Assembly: GCF_019720895.1 (NCBI RefSeq)
Contig: NZ_JAHKSH010000001.1
Location: 372,001 to 436,000 of the forward strand
Length of the DNA stretch: 64,000 nucleotides
Origin: Microbacterium salitolerans
Lineage (GTDB): Bacteria > Actinomycetota > Actinomycetes > Actinomycetales > Microbacteriaceae
Reading direction: 5' to 3'
Under the pieces are notes generated by a model. It was not told the DNA's origin, searched no databases, and saw only the letters and a program-made list of their open reading frames with translations. A program made the position numbers and the translations under genes. Positions 37,627 through 47,893 of this stretch are shown here, piece by piece (within the stretch, counting starts at the first letter, position 1; each line of letters opens with the position of its first letter).

Positions 37627-37902
37627 TCAGCCGGCGGACTTCTGTGCCCCGGCCCGCGCCGGTGTGAACATGTCCGACGCGACCCCGTCGAGGAGGTCGC
37701 CGGGCTCGACATCGAGGGCCTCTGAGATGCGCACGAGCGAGTAGACGTTCATCATCGCGCGGCCGGACTCGTAGCTGCGGATGTTCGACGAATCGATGCC
37801 CGCCTTCACCGCGAGCTGGTCCTGCGTCATCACGAGCCGCTGCCGAAATGTGGCGATCCGTGCGCCGATGTGCGCGGCGGCAGCAGAGGGAACGCGGGGC
37901 AT
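37627..37902 (-). CDS. XRE family helix-turn-helix regulator
   Basis: The 91-residue protein is a single Cro/C1-type helix-turn-helix (QRLVMTQDQLAVKAGIDSSN, then IRSYESGRAMM). It is divergent from the type ISP restriction-modification gene, 71 bp away. This is the position of a controller (C) protein that delays restriction relative to modification, although that role is inferred. The ATG at 37902 is preferred because it removes an unlikely N-terminal extension through the promoter region. The 227 bp upstream of its stop hold no gene. Confidence 0.8.
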   Translation of the reverse strand: MPRVPSAAAAHIGARIATFRQRLVMTQDQLAVKAGIDSSNIRSYESGRAMMNVYSLVRISEALDVEPGDLLDGVASDMFTPARAGAQKSAG

Positions 37903-37973
37903 CCCACAAGGGTCATCGGCACCGGCTCCCCGTGCCAGAGTTCGGGTGCCCGGGTACTTGTACACTCGGCGAT

Positions 37974-40900
37974 ATGCAGGCGACGGATCAGCCCCACGCC
38001 CACCTCCCGAAGAAGGGGCCGACATTCGCCCCCGCCGAGCCCGAAGGACACACTCCCTTCGATGTCCTGCTGGCGCAGTTGCGCGATCTGTCCGACAGCG
38101 AGCGGATGAAGGGCAACTACCTCGAGCAGTTGGCGAAGCACTACTTGACGATCGATCCGCAGTGGGGTGACCAGCTCGGTGCCGTCTGGCTGTGGAAGGC
38201 CTGGCCGGGGCGCGACGGCAAGCCCGACCTCGGTATCGACCTCGTCGCGGAGATCCAGGGCGGTGGCCTGCTCGCAGTTCAGGTGAAGTTCTACGGCGAG
38301 AACCACAAGATCCAGAAGTCGGATCTCAACTCGTTCTTCGAAGCGATGGGCAAGGATCCGTTCACCGAGGGTCTCGTCATCGACACGGTCCGCGACTGGT
38401 CGACCAACGCGCTGGAGGCGCTGCAGAACCGAACCAAGCCGGTCCGGCGCGTGGGGCTCGACCAGCTGAGGCACAGCGACATCGACTGGTCGACGTATGC
38501 GCTGATGGAGCCGCAGAGGCCGCCCAAGCGCCACGATCGGAAGGTCCCGCGCGCGCATCAGCACCGCGCGATCTCGGCCGTCATCGACGGTTTCACGCGG
38601 GATCCTGTCGAGGGCGGACCACTCGACCGCGGCAAGCTCATCATGGCGTGCGGCACGGGCAAGACGTTCACGGCCCTGAAGCTCGCTGAGCGTTGGACCC
38701 GTGAGCAGGCGAGCGGCGTGTCGACGATCCTCTTCATGGTGCCGTCGCTGGCGCTCCTGCAGCAGACGCTTTCGGAGTGGAGCACTGAGCGCGATCCGGA
38801 GACGAACTTCCAGGCGTTCGCGGTCGGCAGCGACATCAACATCGGTCGCACGAAGAACGGCGACCTGACGAGCGTGATGCTCGAGGATCTCGGGGCGCCC
38901 GCGACGACCGACGGTGCGAAGCTGGCCGATCTCATCGAGGCGCGCGGCGCCGTCGACGAGGGCATGACCGTCGTGTTCTCGACTTATCAGTCGATCGATG
39001 CCGTCGCGAAGGCACAGAGACTCGGTGCCCCGACATTCGACCTCGTCATCTGCGATGAGGCGCATCGCACGACGGGCGTCACGCTTGCCGACGACGACGA
39101 ATCGCACTTCGTCAAGGTGCATGACAACGACGTCATCGCCGCGGAGAAGCGGCTCTACATGACGGCGACGCCGCGCATCTTCGCGCCCGAGGTGAAGAAC
39201 ACCGCGCGAGAGAAGGACGCGGAGCTCGTCTCGATGGATGACGAGCAGCTGTACGGACCTGTGCTCTTTCGCATCGGCTTCCACGAGGCGGTGCAGTCGC
39301 AGCTTCTCACCGACTACAAAGTCGTGGTCCTCGGCGTCAGTGAAGACCAGATCGTCGAGGGGTTCCAGCGTCAATTGGCGGAAGACGGCCACGAGCTGCA
39401 GATCGGCGATGTCGCGAAGCTCGTCGGCTGCTACAACGCGCTGGCGAAGCGCGAGGGGTCCGTCGAAGTCGGCGGATTCGGCGAGGACCATGAGCCGATG
39501 CGGCGTGCCGTCGCGTTCGCGAAGGACATCAAGACGTCGAAGGGCATCGCGAACGACTTCCAGCTGCTCGCCGATCGTCACCTGTCCAACGTGCTCAATG
39601 ACGACCGCAGCGACGACCTCACGGTGCAGTCGGAGCACGTGGACGGGACGATGAACGCCACGAAGCGCGGCGAGCTCCTCGACTGGTTGAAGGCCGACGA
39701 CCCCGAGGACTCGCTCGGCCGCCCGGTCGCGCGAGTGCTCACGAACGCGCGCTGTCTGAGCGAGGGTGTCGACGTTCCGAGCCTCGACGCCGTGCTGTTC
39801 CTGAACCCGCGTAAGAGCCAGGTCGACGTCGTCCAGGCAGTGGGGCGTGTGATGCGCCGCGCACAGGGCAAGCGCCTCGGCTACATCGTGCTCCCGATCG
39901 CGATTCCCGCCGGAATGGATGCGTCGGAGGCGCTCAACGATAACGACCGCTACAAGGTCGTGTGGCAGGTGCTGCAGGCGCTACGCGCCCACGATGAGCG
40001 TCTCGACGCCTCGATCAACCAGGCCGCGCTCACCGGCACTCCGCCCGAGCAGGTCACGATCGTCAAGCTCGACTTGACGAGCAAAAAGAAAGACGATGGC
40101 CCCGGCATCGGCGGCGCGAGCGGTGGCGAGCGCGATGACTTCGAAGAGTCAGGGGCTGAAGGCGGACGCACCGACGGTGCGACGGGTCCGGCCTATACCA
40201 AGCCCGCGTTGTTCCAGGCTGATGGCGCCGACGACTGGAAGGACGCGGTCTACGCGAAGCTCGTCAAGAAGGTCGGCGATCGCCTGTACTGGGACGACTG
40301 GGCGAATGACATCGGTGACATCGCGAAGCGCTTCATCGCCCTCATCACCGCGCACGTCGACGCCCCCGATGGCGACCGTGCCCCGTTCGATGAGTTCGTG
40401 AAGGCCCTGCGGGCGACCGTCAACCCCGAGGTGAGCGAGAACGAGGCGATCGAGTTGCTCGCTCAGCACCTCATCACGAAGCCCGTGTTCGAGGCGATGT
40501 TCCCCGAGAACTCGTTCACCGCAGACAACCCCGTCTCAGTCGCGATGGAGAACGTGATCGCGACCTTCCACGAGAACCAGGCATTCGTGCGCGAGCGCGA
40601 ACCGCTCGAGGCGTTCTACACGAAGGTGACGGATCGGATCCGCGGGCTCGAGACCGTGAGCGCGAAGCAGCAGATGCTCGTGACGCTCTACGACAAGTTC
40701 TTCACGAAGGCGTTCCCCCTGCTCGCAGACAAGATGGGGATCGTCTTCACGCCTGTGCCGGTCGTCGACTACATTCTGCGCTCCGCGGACGCGGCGCTGC
40801 ATCGCCACGTCGGCAAGCGGCTGAGCGATGAGGGGGTGAACATCCTCGAGCCCTTCGTCGGCACGGGCACGTTCCTCACGCGCCTGATGCAGACGGGGCT

Positions 40901-43013
40901 CGTGAAGCCCGAGGATCTGTCGCGCAAGTACGCGAGCGAGATGTTCGCGAACGAGATCGTGCTGCTCAGCTACTACATCGCCGCGGTCAACATCGAGAGC
41001 GTGTACCGGGAGTTGTGCGCCGAGAACGGCATCGTGCCCGTCGAAGGCGGGTTCGCGGGGATCAGCCTGACCGATACGTTCGCGATGGACGAGCGCGACA
41101 GTCAGCTTGCTGGGGGAGTGTTCCCAGAGAACACGGCGCGACTGGAGCGACAGCGCGCGTCGGACGTCGACGTGATCGTCATGAATCCGCCGTATAGGGC
41201 GAACCAACAGAGTTCGAACGACAATGCACAGAACGCGAAGTACTCGAGCCTCGATTCGCGGATCGAAAGTACATACGTAGATCGGTCGAGCGGAGGGAAA
41301 AAGGGCGCGCTCTACGACTCGTACTACCGGGCGCTGCGGTGGGCGACGGATCGGTTGGGCGAGGACGGCGTGATCGCATTCGTCTCGAACTCGGGATTCG
41401 TTGACGGCGGCACGGCCGATGGCGTGCGGCTGAGCTGGGTGGACGAGTTCAGCGATGTGATCGTCTACAACCTGAGGGGCAACCAGCGCCTCAAGAACTG
41501 GCGGACCGAGGGCGGCAAGGTGTTCGGGGAAGGGAGTCAGGCGGGCATTGCGATCACAGTCCTCGTCAAGGATCCTTCGCACACCGGCCCCGCGCGCATC
41601 CACTACGCCGACATCGGTGACGGGCTCTCTCGTGAAGAGAAGCTCGACAAGCTCGCACACGAGGCGTCGATCGAGGGAACGAGTTTCGACGTCGTGACGC
41701 CGAACGTCGCGGGCGACTGGATCAACCAGCGCGACGAGCGCTTCGGCACCTGGAGCCCCACCGGTGACAAGGCGACGAAGGGTAAGACAGACACGTCGGG
41801 GGTGTTCCGCGACTTCTCCCTCGGTCTCGCCACAGCACGAGACTCCTGGGCCTTCAACTTCAGCGAACAGGCCCTGCGAAAGAACATCCGCACCCACGTC
41901 GATCACCTGAACGACGAGCGCGAACGCGTGTGGGCGCTGAACGAAGCCGGCGACACGACGCCAGTCGAGAAGCTGCTCGTGCGCGACTCGACGCGAGGTT
42001 CCTGGGCGCCGTCGAATATCGCGGACCTGAAGCGAAATCGCGCGACTGGGCTGGAAGAACGAGGGTTCCGCACTGCGCTCTACCGGCCATTCATTCGGCA
42101 GTGGCAGTACTTCGACCCATCGGGGCGCCTGAACGAGCGCACCTACCAGCTCCCGAAGATCTGGCCGACGGTGGAGCATGCGAACTTCGCGATCGCGGTG
42201 AGTACCAAGGGGTCCGGCCCGCTCTTCGTTGATCGCATCCCCAGCCTTGACCTCCATGGTCTTGCCCAGGTCTTCCCCCGCTACATTTGGCAGCCCGTCG
42301 CTTCGGACGACGGCGGCTTCAACTTCGACGCCCTGCCAGAGCAGGACGGTCAGATCATCGGCAACTACCGCCGCGTTGACAACATCACAGATGCCACCCT
42401 CGCCCGCTACCGCAAGGCGTACGGCGACGCGATGCCGGTGGGTGATGCCGAGGCGAAGGACGACATCTTCTACGCGGTCTACGCGCTCCTGCACCACCCG
42501 ACCTACCGCGAGACCTACGCGGCCGACCTGCAGAAGATGCTCCCGAGGATCCCCCTCGTCGAGCGCTTCCCGGAATACGCGCGCGTCGGCCGCGCCCTCG
42601 CCGATCTGCACGTCGACTACGAGCACGTCGAACCGTATCCGCTCGACGAGATCGTGGCGATCGACGCCCCGGAGGATCCGTTCGAGCTCTACCGGATCCA
42701 GAAGCTCGCGTGGGCGAGTCGAAAGGACCGCTCGACGATCCGCTACAACGCCCACCTCACGCTGAAGGGCATCTCCGAGGAGGAGGCGCTCTACAAGGTC
42801 GGCGGTCGCAGCCCGCTGGAGTGGATCATCGACCGCTACCAGGTGAAGACCGACAAGAAGAGTGGGATCGTCAACGACCCGAACGCCTGGCTGCGCGAGC
42901 ACGACAACCCCCGCTACGTCGTCGACCTCATCAAGAGCCTCGTGACCGTGAGTCTTGAGACCCAGCGGCTGATCGGAGAGCTCCCTGGCTTCGCCGTAGT
43001 CGATGGGTACTAA
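37974..43013 (+). CDS. Type ISP restriction-modification enzyme (LlaGI-like)
   Basis: The 1679-residue single polypeptide has the order nuclease, translocase, methylase, specificity domain. An Mrr-like nuclease shows GIDLVAEIQGGGLLAVQVK (Asp about 86, Gln-x-Lys about 101). The SF2 motor has Walker A MACGTGKTFTA (about 224-231), DEAH box VICDEAHRTTG (about 360), motif III LYMTATPRIF and motif VI QAVGRVMRRAQGKR. The N6-adenine methylase has motif I ILEPFVGTGTF (about 957) and motif IV VIVMNPPY (about 1071-1074). The C-terminal 500 residues are the target-recognition part. Such enzymes need no partner subunit. All motifs look intact. Confidence 0.88.
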   Translation: MQATDQPHAHLPKKGPTFAPAEPEGHTPFDVLLAQLRDLSDSERMKGNYLEQLAKHYLTIDPQWGDQLGAVWLWKAWPGRDGKPDLGIDLVAEIQGGGLLAVQVKFYGENHKIQKSDLNSFFEAMGKDPFTEGLVIDTVRDWSTNALEALQNRTKPVRRVGLDQLRHSDIDWSTYALMEPQRPPKRHDRKVPRAHQHRAISAVIDGFTRDPVEGGPLDRGKLIMACGTGKTFTALKLAERWTREQASGVSTILFMVPSLALLQQTLSEWSTERDPETNFQAFAVGSDINIGRTKNGDLTSVMLEDLGAPATTDGAKLADLIEARGAVDEGMTVVFSTYQSIDAVAKAQRLGAPTFDLVICDEAHRTTGVTLADDDESHFVKVHDNDVIAAEKRLYMTATPRIFAPEVKNTAREKDAELVSMDDEQLYGPVLFRIGFHEAVQSQLLTDYKVVVLGVSEDQIVEGFQRQLAEDGHELQIGDVAKLVGCYNALAKREGSVEVGGFGEDHEPMRRAVAFAKDIKTSKGIANDFQLLADRHLSNVLNDDRSDDLTVQSEHVDGTMNATKRGELLDWLKADDPEDSLGRPVARVLTNARCLSEGVDVPSLDAVLFLNPRKSQVDVVQAVGRVMRRAQGKRLGYIVLPIAIPAGMDASEALNDNDRYKVVWQVLQALRAHDERLDASINQAALTGTPPEQVTIVKLDLTSKKKDDGPGIGGASGGERDDFEESGAEGGRTDGATGPAYTKPALFQADGADDWKDAVYAKLVKKVGDRLYWDDWANDIGDIAKRFIALITAHVDAPDGDRAPFDEFVKALRATVNPEVSENEAIELLAQHLITKPVFEAMFPENSFTADNPVSVAMENVIATFHENQAFVREREPLEAFYTKVTDRIRGLETVSAKQQMLVTLYDKFFTKAFPLLADKMGIVFTPVPVVDYILRSADAALHRHVGKRLSDEGVNILEPFVGTGTFLTRLMQTGLVKPEDLSRKYASEMFANEIVLLSYYIAAVNIESVYRELCAENGIVPVEGGFAGISLTDTFAMDERDSQLAGGVFPENTARLERQRASDVDVIVMNPPYRANQQSSNDNAQNAKYSSLDSRIESTYVDRSSGGKKGALYDSYYRALRWATDRLGEDGVIAFVSNSGFVDGGTADGVRLSWVDEFSDVIVYNLRGNQRLKNWRTEGGKVFGEGSQAGIAITVLVKDPSHTGPARIHYADIGDGLSREEKLDKLAHEASIEGTSFDVVTPNVAGDWINQRDERFGTWSPTGDKATKGKTDTSGVFRDFSLGLATARDSWAFNFSEQALRKNIRTHVDHLNDERERVWALNEAGDTTPVEKLLVRDSTRGSWAPSNIADLKRNRATGLEERGFRTALYRPFIRQWQYFDPSGRLNERTYQLPKIWPTVEHANFAIAVSTKGSGPLFVDRIPSLDLHGLAQVFPRYIWQPVASDDGGFNFDALPEQDGQIIGNYRRVDNITDATLARYRKAYGDAMPVGDAEAKDDIFYAVYALLHHPTYRETYAADLQKMLPRIPLVERFPEYARVGRALADLHVDYEHVEPYPLDEIVAIDAPEDPFELYRIQKLAWASRKDRSTIRYNAHLTLKGISEEEALYKVGGRSPLEWIIDRYQVKTDKKSGIVNDPNAWLREHDNPRYVVDLIKSLVTVSLETQRLIGELPGFAVVDGY

Positions 43014-43097
43014 TACACGGGTGCGAGTGCAATGAGCCTGGCGGTGCGCTGATCGAGGACCAGCTCGCTGCTTGGGTCGGTTGGTACAAGAGCAGGA

Positions 43098-46000
43098 ATG
43101 GGACGACTCATGCAGGAACGTGATGCCGAAGCGACGGCTCCCACCGTCGCGAATCAGGTATTCGAACTTCTGGAGTATCTCTCCGCCGCCGCGCGCGAGC
43201 TCGGGCCCGCTCCCGTGCGGGATGTCCGGAAGCATGACGTATCGGTTTGGCCGGCGGATCTGCCGGAGCACCCTGCTGTCACGGTCGGGGCCAGTGCGAA
43301 CGGTGCCTGGATGGAGGTCAAGCGCGTCGCCGCCCCGGAGCTGCTCGCGGTGCCGGAGGAGCTTCGCGGGATCCTCCGTGTCGGCGAACACATCACGACT
43401 CCTCAAGTTCGGCCGACCTGGTCGGCGGATGCCATCACCGCGAAGGCCGAGAAGCGGGTGGTGGAGGAAGCAGGCGATCCTGGTCATGAGGACGGAGCGG
43501 CGTCGATGGAGCGCACTGCGCGCGTCCGCCAGGTCCGGTCTGAGATCATCGCGAACGTCGACGATTGGATTGTCGGCGCCTGGGAGCCCTGGGCGGATCG
43601 AGTCCGCCCTGCGTTCGAAGCGAGAGCCCTCTACTCCCAGCTTTACGACCTCCATCTGAAGGAGGACGCGGACTCGGCGACGCATGAGGTCGTGTGGGGG
43701 CACCTGTTGCTTTCGTGGAGAGGCGAGAGCGAAACGGTCCTGACACCGATGCTGACCACTCCGGTCATGATCGAAGTCGACTCTCTCAGTGCCGCAATTC
43801 GGGTCGTCGCGGAGAAGCCGCTCGAACTCGAGCTCGATGTCGTCGAAGGCACCGACCTCCCCGGGGTCGAAGGGCTCGTTCGTCTGCAGGCCGAGGTACG
43901 AGATTCGCCGCCGGATCCATGGGATGTCGAGGCGCGTCAGCAGGCGCGCCAGCAGATCATCGCGCCTCTCGGCGTTGACGCGCACCTCAGCGAATCGCGT
44001 GAGCCCGAGAGGCCGACCTTCTCACCCCGCTTGGATGACGGATGGGTGATCGTGAAGCGTCGCCGGCCGATGCGACAGGAACGCTTCTACGACGAATTGG
44101 CGCACAAGCTCGGAGACGAAGACCTCGTGCCGGAGGCGCTGGCATCGGTCGTCGCCGATCGAGACCAAGTGGATGAAGCCGTGCGCGAGTCTGGTCAGGA
44201 CGTTTCCACCGACGACGGCACAGCCGACCGACTGATGATGCCGCTGCCCACAAACGCCGAGCAGGAGCGCATCGCTCGGCAGCTCGCGACATCGCGTGGC
44301 GTGACGGTGCAGGGCCCACCCGGGACCGGGAAGTCTCACACCATCGTCAACCTCGTCTCGCATCTCGTCGCGCAGGGGAAGCGCGTGCTTGTCACCGCAG
44401 AGAAGGAGCAGGCGCTCTCAGTGCTTCGGGACAAGATTCCTGAGCCGCTCCGTGACCTGTCGATCGCCGTCCTTGGATCGACCCCAGCGGCGATGGAGGA
44501 GCTTCGTTCCTCGGCACAGGCGATGCAGGACTCACTTTCGTCGATCGATGTTTCGCGTGAGACAAACCGAAGCCGCGAACTCGGTACACGGATCGACGAG
44601 CTGCGAGAGCAGATTCGGCTCACCGACGCCAAGCTTGTGGAGGCGCTTCGAAGTGAGCAGCGTGAGTACCCCCTGCCATCCGGGCCGGCCCGGGCCCCAC
44701 AGGTCGCTGAGTGGTTGGCCAAGGACCGTGATCTCGACATCGTCGACGACGCCGTAGCTCCCGAGGTCCGCTTCCCGCTCACCGACGATGAAGTGCACGA
44801 GCTCGTCGGGTTCCTTCGCACGGTATCGTCCGCGGACTCCGAGGCGTCTTTGCAGGATCTGCCGACGGATGAGTGGATTCCCACTCAAACGGATCTCGAG
44901 GAACGCTGGCGTCGTCAGCAGTCGCTTCGTGACGTCGTCACCACACTGGAGGATGACGGGCTCAACGTGGCAGGCGTCGACAGCATCGATGTCGATACGA
45001 TCTCCGCGACCGCTCGGTACGCGCGAGAGTCTGCTGATGCCCTCACTCGCCTGGGTGGGCCTTGGGAGGCCCCATTTGCGCAGGCGATTCGGGAGTCATC
45101 GCCCGCCGTCGCATGGATGATGCCGCACAATTCCACTGTGCAGGAGCAACTGCAGGCGGTACGCGGGCACGCGGACCGGCTGGCGGGGCACGTCGTCGAG
45201 GTTCCTGATGGCGATCCTGCGATTCAGAATGCTCTCCTCCGGGAGTGGCACGGGCGGATCACGGCCGGAAAGAAGATCTCGGCATTTGCTCGCCGCGATC
45301 TCAAGGACCTCAACGCTCAGACGCGGGTCGACAACTATCCTGTCACGACGACTCCGCAACTGGATCTGGTCTGGACAGCCATGGATCAACGCGTCCGGCT
45401 CCGCGGGATCCACACGCTGATGCGGCAGACCTACGAGCCGCTCGGTATTCCCGTTCCGCCGTTCGATCCGTCATTCCAATTCGCGGCCGAACGGACCGCG
45501 GCTCGTGTCGCTCAGCTCCACACGTGGTGGACCGAGACGTATCGCGCGCTGACCGAGCGCCTGCAGCCCCTGGTCGCCGTGGAGGATCCCGCGTCGCAAC
45601 CGCAGCGGCTCACCCAGGCGGCCGAGCTTCTCGACCGTGCGGCCGCGCGCGCAGAGGAGCGCGCTCTGACAGCGACGCTGCAGACGTTGAAGGGCGACCT
45701 CGCCGAACGATCGCAGCGGGCAGGATCCTCGCCAGTGTGGGGAGACCTGGTCGACGCCGTCGACTTCGCACGGCCCGACAAATGGGGTTCCGCGATCGAC
45801 GAAGCAAGGAGACTCCTCGCGGTCCGCGCGAAGGCGACTCGAGCGGGAAGCCTGCTCAGCAGGATCGCGGAGGCCGGCGCACCGAAATGGGCGCGCCAGC
45901 TGCGCGAAACACGGGCTGACGAAGATGTCACGGGCGATCTTGAGCACGTCGAACTCGCCTGGGATCGCGCTCGCGCCCGGACATGGCTGGTGTCACTTCA

Positions 46001-47846
46001 CAAAGAGTCAGATGTCGATGCGCTCATGTCCCGCTCCCACGCTGACGCGCAGGAACTTCGCCGCGCGATCACGGATCTGGCAAGTCGATCCGCGCGCGTG
46101 GAGCTCAAACAGAACATCAAGGACCGCCAACGACGTGCGCTCGATGTCTGGCTGACGGCCGTGCGACGCGTGGGAAAGGGAACGGGCAAGAACGCGCCGA
46201 GATTCCGAGCCGCGGCCCGCGACGCACTGCCAGCGGCGATGGGTGCCGTACCTGTGTGGATCATGCCGATCTATCGCGTCCTTGAGAACTTCGATCCGCG
46301 CCGATCTGAGCTCTTCGACGTCGTGGTGGTCGACGAGTCCTCCCAGTGCGACCTGCTGACGCTCGGAGTGCTTGCGCTCGGGAAGAAGGCGGTGATCGTC
46401 GGTGACGACAAGCAGACCACCCCGAACCTTGTCGGCATCGACACGTCGCGCATCGCGGCGCTGCAGGATCAGCACCTGCGCAGCGTCCAGGAAGCGAAGC
46501 TTCTCACTGTGGACGAGTCTCTCTACTCGATTGCAAGTCGCGCGTTCCCCTCTCTGATCGCGTTGAAAGAGCACTTCCGCTGCGTGCCGGAGATCATCCG
46601 ATTCTCAAATCGCTACTACGACGGAGCGATCAAGCCGCTGCGCGAGCTCAGCGTGTCTCAGATCGGAGACCCCGTTCGCGTTGTGCGGGTTGAGGAAGCT
46701 GTCTCGGAGAGAATCGGCAGCAATCGCGTCAATCGCCGCGAGGCGGAGGCTGTCGCCGATCAGGTGGCAGCGTGCATCGCGGACCGCGCGTACGACGGCC
46801 TCACATTCGGTGTCGTCACGATGATGAGCGGACCCCAGGCCCAGATCCTCCAGGACATGATCCGTGACCGGATCGGAGACGCGGAGTTCGAGCGACGTCG
46901 AATGCGCGTCGGAAATCCGCCGCTCTTCCAGGGGGATGAGCGCAACGTCATCTTCATCTCGATGGTTGCGCACGACAATTCCTCCGCGGCGACGCGACTG
47001 TGGCACGCGCAGTGGGCGAACGTTGCGGCTTCCCGCGCGCAAGACCAGCTCTGGGTTTTCCACAGCATGGATCCCGCAACGCTCAACCATCAAGACGAGC
47101 GCCGCGCGATGATCGAGTACGCCCGCGGCGTCGAACACCGCGACGAGACCGAGGATCTGTTCGATCTGACGGAGTCGAAGTTCGAGCGTGATGTTCTCCA
47201 GCAGATGCTGGACCGTGGATACGAAGTCGAACCGCAGCACCAGGTTGGAAGCTATCGAATCGACTTCGTCGTGCGAGTCGCGCCCGGGGAACGTCTCGCG
47301 GTCGAATGCGATGGTGACTCCTTCCACGGCCCCGACAAGTGGGATGAGGATGTGCGCCGGCAACGAGTGCTCGAACGACTGGGATGGACGTTCTGGCGCG
47401 TTCGTGCGTCGGCCTACTACCTGGATCCGTCGGCGTCGATGCAGGCTTTGTGGGATCGTCTCGGAGAGATGCGAGAGCGAGCCGCGCAGAAGGAGGCGCG
47501 CCGCCGATCAAGCACCCCAATCGAGATCGCGGACGCGAGTCAGGGAGACGAATCGACGGGAGAACGAGTTGACGACGACGCCTTCGAGGCGGGAGCCGAC
47601 GTTGAGGTCGTCCCCGTAGGTCCCGTCGGCGCGGATCATGAACGAGCGCAGAACGGCGGCCGGTTCTCGCGTTCTCGCGTTGAACCCGACGACGGGTCGC
47701 TGAGATCGTCTCGCGACCAGGAGAATCCTGACCCGGCGGACGTTCGTCGATGGGCGCGGGCCAACGGCTACGAGATCGGCGACCGCGGTCGAGTCGCGCA
47801 CGACATCCGCATGGCGTACGTCGAGGCACACCGCTCGAACGGATAG
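43098..47846 (+). CDS. SF1 helicase-nuclease with C-terminal Lsr2 DNA-binding domain
   Basis: The 1582-residue protein has an SF1 (UPF1-like) helicase split by a long coiled insert. Walker A is GPPGTGKSHTIVN (406-413), Walker B VVVDESSQ (about 1076-1083), with later motifs VGDDKQTTPN, FRCVPEIIRFSN and WANVAASRAQDQLW. A MTES_1575-type PD-(D/E)XK nuclease follows (about 1355-1460; RIDFVV, then AVECDGDSFHG). An acidic linker leads to a domain at about 1543-1582 that matches the C-terminal domain of Lsr2 (VRRWARANGYEIGDRGR). The RGR hook inserts into AT-rich minor grooves. This suggests a nuclease targeted to AT-rich foreign DNA. The ATG at 43098 is used; 43110 is possible. Confidence 0.85.
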   Translation: MGRLMQERDAEATAPTVANQVFELLEYLSAAARELGPAPVRDVRKHDVSVWPADLPEHPAVTVGASANGAWMEVKRVAAPELLAVPEELRGILRVGEHITTPQVRPTWSADAITAKAEKRVVEEAGDPGHEDGAASMERTARVRQVRSEIIANVDDWIVGAWEPWADRVRPAFEARALYSQLYDLHLKEDADSATHEVVWGHLLLSWRGESETVLTPMLTTPVMIEVDSLSAAIRVVAEKPLELELDVVEGTDLPGVEGLVRLQAEVRDSPPDPWDVEARQQARQQIIAPLGVDAHLSESREPERPTFSPRLDDGWVIVKRRRPMRQERFYDELAHKLGDEDLVPEALASVVADRDQVDEAVRESGQDVSTDDGTADRLMMPLPTNAEQERIARQLATSRGVTVQGPPGTGKSHTIVNLVSHLVAQGKRVLVTAEKEQALSVLRDKIPEPLRDLSIAVLGSTPAAMEELRSSAQAMQDSLSSIDVSRETNRSRELGTRIDELREQIRLTDAKLVEALRSEQREYPLPSGPARAPQVAEWLAKDRDLDIVDDAVAPEVRFPLTDDEVHELVGFLRTVSSADSEASLQDLPTDEWIPTQTDLEERWRRQQSLRDVVTTLEDDGLNVAGVDSIDVDTISATARYARESADALTRLGGPWEAPFAQAIRESSPAVAWMMPHNSTVQEQLQAVRGHADRLAGHVVEVPDGDPAIQNALLREWHGRITAGKKISAFARRDLKDLNAQTRVDNYPVTTTPQLDLVWTAMDQRVRLRGIHTLMRQTYEPLGIPVPPFDPSFQFAAERTAARVAQLHTWWTETYRALTERLQPLVAVEDPASQPQRLTQAAELLDRAAARAEERALTATLQTLKGDLAERSQRAGSSPVWGDLVDAVDFARPDKWGSAIDEARRLLAVRAKATRAGSLLSRIAEAGAPKWARQLRETRADEDVTGDLEHVELAWDRARARTWLVSLHKESDVDALMSRSHADAQELRRAITDLASRSARVELKQNIKDRQRRALDVWLTAVRRVGKGTGKNAPRFRAAARDALPAAMGAVPVWIMPIYRVLENFDPRRSELFDVVVVDESSQCDLLTLGVLALGKKAVIVGDDKQTTPNLVGIDTSRIAALQDQHLRSVQEAKLLTVDESLYSIASRAFPSLIALKEHFRCVPEIIRFSNRYYDGAIKPLRELSVSQIGDPVRVVRVEEAVSERIGSNRVNRREAEAVADQVAACIADRAYDGLTFGVVTMMSGPQAQILQDMIRDRIGDAEFERRRMRVGNPPLFQGDERNVIFISMVAHDNSSAATRLWHAQWANVAASRAQDQLWVFHSMDPATLNHQDERRAMIEYARGVEHRDETEDLFDLTESKFERDVLQQMLDRGYEVEPQHQVGSYRIDFVVRVAPGERLAVECDGDSFHGPDKWDEDVRRQRVLERLGWTFWRVRASAYYLDPSASMQALWDRLGEMRERAAQKEARRRSSTPIEIADASQGDESTGERVDDDAFEAGADVEVVPVGPVGADHERAQNGGRFSRSRVEPDDGSLRSSRDQENPDPADVRRWARANGYEIGDRGRVAHDIRMAYVEAHRSNG

Positions 47847-47893
47847 TTCCGCTCTCGTCGTCCGTGAAGGTTTCGCGCGGGCGGAGTCCATTC

